Shown here one piece after another: positions 6,371 to 9,051 of a stretch of DNA of 9,051 nt (its first letter is position 1; each line of letters opens with the position of its first letter). The notes under the pieces are model-generated. The model saw only the letters and a program-made list of their open reading frames with translations, had not been told where the DNA came from and did not search any database. The translations under genes and the position numbers were made by a program. Source of the stretch: Pseudobdellovibrionaceae bacterium (GTDB taxonomy: Bacteria; Bdellovibrionota; Bdellovibrionia; Bdellovibrionales; JAMPXM01); assembly GCA_016791465.1 (NCBI GenBank), contig JAEUWE010000118.1, positions 1 to 9,051 of the forward strand. Reading direction: 5' to 3'.

Positions 6371-6834
6371 GCGAAAAGAAGAAAACCGAAAACAAGCTGA
6401 TCGCAGAAAACCGCAAGGCGCGTTTTGACTATACCATCGTCGATACGCTCGAGGCTGGCCTTGAGTTGCGTGGAAGTGAAGTGAAGTCGCTGCGCACGCA
6501 TGGTGCCCAATTGAAAGATTCCTATGTCATCTTGAAGAACGGCGAAGCTTTTTTACAGGGAGCGCACATTGCTCCCTACATGGCCTCGAGTTACCTCAAC
6601 CATGAGCCAGAACGCCTGCGCCGACTTCTCTTGTCTTCGGTCGAGTTGGACCGAATTGATCGAGCGATGGCGGAGAAGGGTTTAACCTGCGTTCCGCTCA
6701 AGGTATACTTCAAGGGACGATGGGCAAAAGTTGAAATCGCTCTCGTCAAAGGCAAGAAAGCGGCCGACAAACGTGAGTCGATGAAAACTCGCGATGTCGA
6801 GCGTGAGCTGCGTCAGGCAAAATCGCGACGCTAG
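6367..6834 (+). CDS. smpB: SsrA-binding protein SmpB
   Basis: SmpB binds tmRNA and delivers it to stalled ribosomes for rescue by trans-translation. The 155-residue product has the family signature: IAENRKARFDY, EAGLELRGSEVKSLR (about 29-43), LKDSYVILKNGEAFL, HIAPY, NHEPERLRRLLL, GLTCVPLKVYF and the tail KGKKAADKRESMKTRD. The start is a GTG at 6367 overlapping the rsmA stop by GTGA, with the G-rich GGCGGGTGG just upstream. In the tail, Ala133 sits where E. coli has His136 and many others Tyr, a residue that contacts G530 of 16S rRNA in the decoding centre. Everything else looks normal. The tmRNA gene ssrA is not in this window. Confidence 0.96.
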   Translation: MSEKKKTENKLIAENRKARFDYTIVDTLEAGLELRGSEVKSLRTHGAQLKDSYVILKNGEAFLQGAHIAPYMASSYLNHEPERLRRLLLSSVELDRIDRAMAEKGLTCVPLKVYFKGRWAKVEIALVKGKKAADKRESMKTRDVERELRQAKSRR

Positions 6835-6857
6835 CTGCAAATTTGGGAGATCTTTGA

Positions 6858-7718
6858 ATGAAGCTGCAGGTGGCTCTTTGGTTTTCAGCAGTTGTCGTGG
6901 CCAGTGCGATGACGGTGTCGTCATGTGCGGTGAAGTCAGTTCACGAGGGGGATGCTGCGGCTGCCGCGGCTCCAGATCTCAAAGACGTGGCGAACGAAGT
7001 GAGTCTCAAAGCCGATCGCTCGGCAATGGATGAGGCGCGCAAAGATATTCCAGAAGAAATTCGCCGTGAAAATGACGAGATTGCAGGCCTTCTTTCTTTT
7101 GTTGTCCGTGAAAGCGATGAGGATCCAAGCCGTCTGCGCGATCGCTTTAGCTCAGCGCTTCGGAAAAAACGCGAGCGGTCCGACCGCGAATTGCGGAAAA
7201 AGCGCGATGACTTTACTGCGACCGAGCGAAAGAGACGCGAAGAGTTCTTGAAGAAACTTAAAACGGATCGCGATGAGTTCACCTCCGGTCGTCGGCGTTC
7301 GCCAGAGGAGCGCAAGCGCTTCTTTGACGATCAGGATACGAGTCGCCGCGACTTTTTCTCTAACGAGCGGGATCTGCGCAAGGATTTTGAGTCGTCGATG
7401 CAGGAGACTCGAAAGAACACAGAAGACTATATTCGCGAAAAGCAGAACGCCTTCAACCAGGACCTTCGTGCTTACCAGCAGCGGTACACCGAGCGGAAAC
7501 GCACTTTGGACTTAAAGAAACGCGCCGAAGAAAAGGCGCGCAGCCTGGAGCGAGCGGGAAAGCCTGTGCACGTCGCTCCACTTTCCGTTTCTGGTGGTAC
7601 AGAGCCGGAAGCCCGAGCGCTTCCGGCCTCGACTCCGTCGCCGGATCCGTTGGCGGAGTTCGATCGGATTCCGTCTGGACCCGGAGTTCCTCTCGCTCCC
7701 GGAAAAAAAGGCCCCTAG
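6858..7718 (+). CDS. Highly charged helical lipoprotein, function unknown
   Basis: The 286-residue product starts at ATG 6858, with GGGAG (6845-6849) 8 nt upstream, 23 bp after smpB. The signal peptide ends in VSSC (C23), a lipobox, so it should be membrane-anchored. An Ala-rich stretch (33-38) leads into a very long Arg/Lys/Asp/Glu-rich region (about 60-235) with no Pro except near 65, 90 and 149, suggesting an extended helix or coiled-coil stalk. Within it, aromatic residues recur at 11-residue steps (F119, F130, F141; F155, F166, F177), usually preceded by acidic or basic pairs (RDDF, REEF, RDEF, RRDF, RKDF). The last 50 residues are Pro/Ser/Gly-rich and probably disordered. I do not recognise a named family. 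Possible roles are a periplasmic spacer or a peptidoglycan- or protein-binding stalk; this is inference. Its stop overlaps that of the convergent gene. Confidence 0.8.
   Translation: MKLQVALWFSAVVVASAMTVSSCAVKSVHEGDAAAAAAPDLKDVANEVSLKADRSAMDEARKDIPEEIRRENDEIAGLLSFVVRESDEDPSRLRDRFSSALRKKRERSDRELRKKRDDFTATERKRREEFLKKLKTDRDEFTSGRRRSPEERKRFFDDQDTSRRDFFSNERDLRKDFESSMQETRKNTEDYIREKQNAFNQDLRAYQQRYTERKRTLDLKKRAEEKARSLERAGKPVHVAPLSVSGGTEPEARALPASTPSPDPLAEFDRIPSGPGVPLAPGKKGP
7146..7430 (+). repeat. 11-residue aromatic periodicity in the charged lipoprotein
   Basis: Aromatic residues lie at 97, 119, 130, 141, 155, 166, 177 and 191 of the encoded protein. The steps are 22, 11, 11, 14, 11, 11 and 14, that is, 11-residue units with two 3-residue insertions. 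The repeat is at protein level; I see no exact DNA repeat. Hendecads put one residue on the same helix face every three turns, as in weakly right-handed coiled coils. Confidence 0.6.
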
Positions 7719-7738
7719 CTGAGAGTTGTCTTGGGGGC
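7703..7738 (-). terminator. Rho-independent terminator for the small exported-protein gene
   Basis: Read on the minus strand, GCCCC (from 7738) pairs with GGGGC (ending at 7711), with an AG/CT extension after an A-A mismatch. One C then precedes seven T's (7709-7703). It begins inside the 3' end of the minus-strand gene, and its T-tract lies in the last codons of the convergent plus-strand gene. In the plus direction no T-tract follows, so it probably works on one strand only. Confidence 0.6.
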
Positions 7739-8068
7739 GAGTGGCGGTCTCTCTTCTGGAATCCAAATTTGAGTAATGGCCTCAAGAGGAGCCGTAAGCT
7801 CAACGAAACTTCCAGGGATATCGAGCTTGGCCGGCGTCTGTGTTTGCACTTGCTTCCGCAGAAGTCGCATCATAACGCCGCGGCTTTCGATGATGACATT
7901 TTCGTCCGTGAACGAAATGTGAATCAAGCCTGAGACGCTTATTTGTCGACCTATCAGTTTGGTCTGTTGGACGGAACCACTTGTATCTGTGCCACTGTTT
8001 GTTTCTGCATGAGTTGTAGCGGCTGAAAATATCGTCAGCAGGAATCCAATAAGCAAAACGTTTTTCAT
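7715..8068 (-). CDS. Small exported protein, function unknown
   Basis: From ATG 8068 this encodes 117 residues. The N-terminus MKNVLLIGFLLTIFSAATTHA is a clear Sec signal peptide with probable cleavage after THA. A Ser/Thr/Gly-rich stretch follows, then a segment of alternating hydrophobic and polar residues (ISVSGLIHISFTDENVIIES) suggesting beta-strands, and a Pro-rich C-terminus. No cysteine remains, so it is not a lipoprotein. An ATG at 8089 would add seven residues but has no ribosome binding site. ATG 8068 has GGAGGG (8072-8077) only 3 nt upstream, a short spacing. I recognise no family. It is divergent from the LuxR-type regulator and could be its target; its stop codon overlaps that of the convergent lipoprotein gene within CTAG. 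Confidence 0.7.
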   Translation of the reverse strand: MKNVLLIGFLLTIFSAATTHAETNSGTDTSGSVQQTKLIGRQISVSGLIHISFTDENVIIESRGVMMRLLRKQVQTQTPAKLDIPGSFVELTAPLEAITQIWIPEERPPLAPKTTLS

Positions 8069-8135
8069 AAACCCTCCATTTGGTTTCATTGATTGAGCAC
8101 GGCGAAAGCGGCTTGTGAATCGGCACCCAGGGTGG

Positions 8136-8163
8136 ATTTTATTTATCTCTTCGGAGTTGTCGT
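8136..8163 (-). promoter_or_regulatory. Possible promoter for the small exported-protein gene
   Basis: On the minus strand, ACGACA (8163-8158, four of six matches to TTGACA) is followed after 16 bp by TAAAAT (8141-8136, five of six matches to TATAAT). The -35 box overlaps the left arm of the palindrome at 8161-8178, so a bound regulator could affect it. The evidence is consensus matching only. Confidence 0.35.
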
Positions 8164-8178
8164 TTGCGTATGCAAACG
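8161..8178. promoter_or_regulatory. 18-bp palindrome, candidate operator
   Basis: CGTTTGC (8161-8167) and GCAAACG (8172-8178) are perfect inverted repeats around GTAT. The symmetry reappears further out (GTCG before, CGAC after) if a CG is looped. It lies between two divergent genes, one encoding a LuxR/GerE-type regulator, so it is a natural candidate for an autoregulatory or shared operator. Confidence 0.5.
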
Positions 8179-8206
8179 CGACTTAGTGCCGTTGCTCGCG
8201 ATACTG

Positions 8207-8235
8207 TTGGATTCATATTTAAGAACGGTTAATAT
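8207..8235 (+). promoter_or_regulatory. Possible promoter for the LuxR-type regulator
   Basis: TTGGAT (8207-8212) and TAATAT (8230-8235) are separated by 17 bp, matching three of six and four of six consensus bases. The start of transcription would fall about 7 nt after the -10 box, at or beside the A of ATG 8242, implying a leaderless mRNA. The match is modest. Confidence 0.35.
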
Positions 8236-8241
8236 AGACGA

Positions 8242-8766
8242 ATGGATGACGAAAAGTTGTTGCACCTTGCTTCTGGAAATCGACTTGGTGTTTGCATTAA
8301 GTCGCTTGATCGCCGTGTGCACTTTCAGAACCAAGCGTGCATCGCTCTTTGCGGCGAAAAGAAAGACGGCGAACTTTGCGAACAGGGCTGCATGATCCAC
8401 TACAAATCGGGTGTCGGCGATCGCTCGTTCGATCAGGGGCTAAGGCTTTTTCGTAATATCGAAGTTCCGCAAGGTCGGGCGGATGCCGTTGTCATCAACG
8501 ACGGCGCCGAGATCACGACGCTGCTCTTTGAAAAACAGGCGCTTGTAAAGCGCCAGGTTGCCTATCTTGAAACGTTTCGTCTTTCTCCGACGGAAGTGAC
8601 CGTTATTGAGAAAGTTCTGACAGGAATGACAAATCAGGAAGTGGCTGATGCTCTCTGTATTTCAAAGAGCACGCTGCGCACGCATTTGAACAACATCTAC
8701 AAAAAAATTCCCGCCGAACTCAAACGCGAAATTCTGGTCACACTGCTTTCAAAACCCGTTGAATAG
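8242..8766 (+). CDS. LuxR/GerE-type transcriptional regulator with Cys-rich N-terminal sensor-like domain
   Basis: The 174-residue product has a C-terminal LuxR/GerE helix-turn-helix (about 113-170): LSPTEVTVIEKVLTGMTNQEVA followed by the recognition-helix segment ISKSTLRTHLNNIYKKI. The N-terminal 110 residues look like a small PAS-like sensor: RLGVCIKSLDRRVHFQNQAC resembles the PAS strand-strand-helix opening. This domain has four cysteines spaced C33-x3-C37-x8-C46-x3-C50, plus C18, suggesting a metal or redox site. No response-regulator receiver domain is present. ATG 8242 is the only start available, because TAA (8230-8232) lies in frame just upstream; no Shine-Dalgarno sequence precedes it. 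The probable role is a transcription factor responding to an unknown signal. Targets might include itself and the divergent exported-protein gene; this is inference. Confidence 0.82.
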   Translation: MDDEKLLHLASGNRLGVCIKSLDRRVHFQNQACIALCGEKKDGELCEQGCMIHYKSGVGDRSFDQGLRLFRNIEVPQGRADAVVINDGAEITTLLFEKQALVKRQVAYLETFRLSPTEVTVIEKVLTGMTNQEVADALCISKSTLRTHLNNIYKKIPAELKREILVTLLSKPVE

Positions 8767-8808
8767 CATTTTCACCTTGGTCGTCCAGAAAACGGTGCGT
8801 CATAAATT

Positions 8809-9051
8809 CTACTCATGGCGTCCGCTCGTCGGTCGCAGGATGGTCAGACCCATAATGACGACAATGGCGGTCAGCGACAGCAAGAGTAGTCCACGTCCGA
8901 AAAGGCGGACGCGCTTCCACCATTTACCGTGAGAAGCGATAACAGAAACTGATTCGACGAAAAGCGTTTCGCAGGCGCCGTTTTCGGTGTCGTCGCGAAC
9001 GAGGCTCGTCTTGCGCATCGGAATGCCGTCGATATCGTAGTCGACAAGCCG
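8809..9051 (-). CDS. C-terminal part of a membrane protein (partial, 5' end outside window)
   Basis: The frame is open from the right edge (9051) for 80 codons to a TAG at 8811-8809. The segment begins RLVDYDIDGIPMRKTSLVRD and then has a hydrophobic stretch GLLLLSLTAIVVIMGLTIL (about window residues 57-75) that is a clear transmembrane helix. It is preceded by a basic patch (KWWKRVRLFGRG) and followed by a short tail, RPTSGRHE. By the positive-inside rule the part before the helix should be cytoplasmic. The internal ATG at 9018 could start a 69-residue protein, but the frame continues upstream with similar character, so a longer protein is more likely. I do not recognise a family. It is convergent with the regulator gene, with 42 bp between them and no convincing terminator. 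Confidence 0.55.
   Translation of the reverse strand, partial: RLVDYDIDGIPMRKTSLVRDDTENGACETLFVESVSVIASHGKWWKRVRLFGRGLLLLSLTAIVVIMGLTILRPTSGRHE

Noticed and set aside
6941..7315. A 124-codon minus-strand frame rich in Ser and Arg
   Set aside because: It is the antisense shadow of the charged lipoprotein gene; its composition mirrors Glu/Arg/Asp codons on the other strand.
8093..8395. A 100-codon plus-strand frame across the divergent intergenic region
   Set aside because: It overlaps the regulator in another frame, has no ribosome binding site and its product shows no coherent domain.
8767..8808. Terminator between the regulator and the convergent partial gene
   Set aside because: CACC/GGTG could pair, but the stem is only 4 bp with a long loop and no T-tract, so I do not call it.
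1..9051. CRISPR arrays, tRNA or rRNA genes, tmRNA, insertion sequences
   Set aside because: No regularly spaced repeats, cloverleaf-like sequence, transposase motifs or terminal inverted repeats were seen on either strand by eye.

Overview
The window looks like chromosomal DNA of a Gram-negative bacterium with moderately GC-rich genes. It carries outer-membrane lipoproteins of the Tol-Pal type and a beta-barrel surface protein, next to single-copy translation genes. The lipoprotein families and gene style fit Bdellovibrionota or another former 'Deltaproteobacteria' group. That placement is inference; no rRNA or other decisive marker is present.

Layout. (1) Bases 1-2698, minus strand: one long open frame running off the left edge. 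It encodes a secreted zinc-peptidase-like domain (HEYTH plus a downstream Glu), a TolB/PD40-like beta-propeller and the start of an Omp85-like beta-barrel. (2) 2699-2806: a divergent promoter region with a TTGACA promoter for pal. (3) 2807-7718, plus strand: a compact co-directional block of pal, a DUF4398-type lipoprotein, cpoB/ybgF-like, tsaD, rsmA (ksgA), smpB and a highly charged lipoprotein. Neighbouring genes overlap or nearly touch (GTG directly after TAG, an ATGA overlap, a GTGA overlap), so operon expression and translational coupling are likely. (4) 7715-8068, minus strand: a small exported protein of unknown function, convergent with the block; the two stop codons share a CTAG. (5) 8069-8241: a divergent regulatory region with an 18-bp palindrome. 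(6) 8242-8766, plus strand: a LuxR/GerE-type regulator with a cysteine-rich N-terminal domain. (7) 8809-9051, minus strand: the C-terminal end of a membrane protein entering from the right edge.

How the genes fit together. Pal, the DUF4398 protein and CpoB form an envelope lipoprotein group of the Tol-Pal type, but tolQ, tolR, tolA and tolB are not in the window. The divergent neighbour carries a TolB-like propeller joined to a peptidase and a barrel. The next three genes act in translation: TsaD (t6A tRNA modification), RsmA (16S rRNA A1518/A1519 dimethylation) and SmpB (trans-translation).

The strongest anomaly is in RsmA. The catalytic NLPY motif reads YLDY, inside a short AT-rich stretch (27 of 80 bases GC, against 39 of 60 just upstream), while the SAM-binding motifs and the flanking frame are intact. 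Other points of interest are the peptidase-propeller-barrel fusion, an 11-residue aromatic periodicity in the charged lipoprotein, a CxxxC-x8-CxxxC cluster in the regulator with a possibly leaderless start, and SmpB with Ala at the usual His/Tyr position of its tail.
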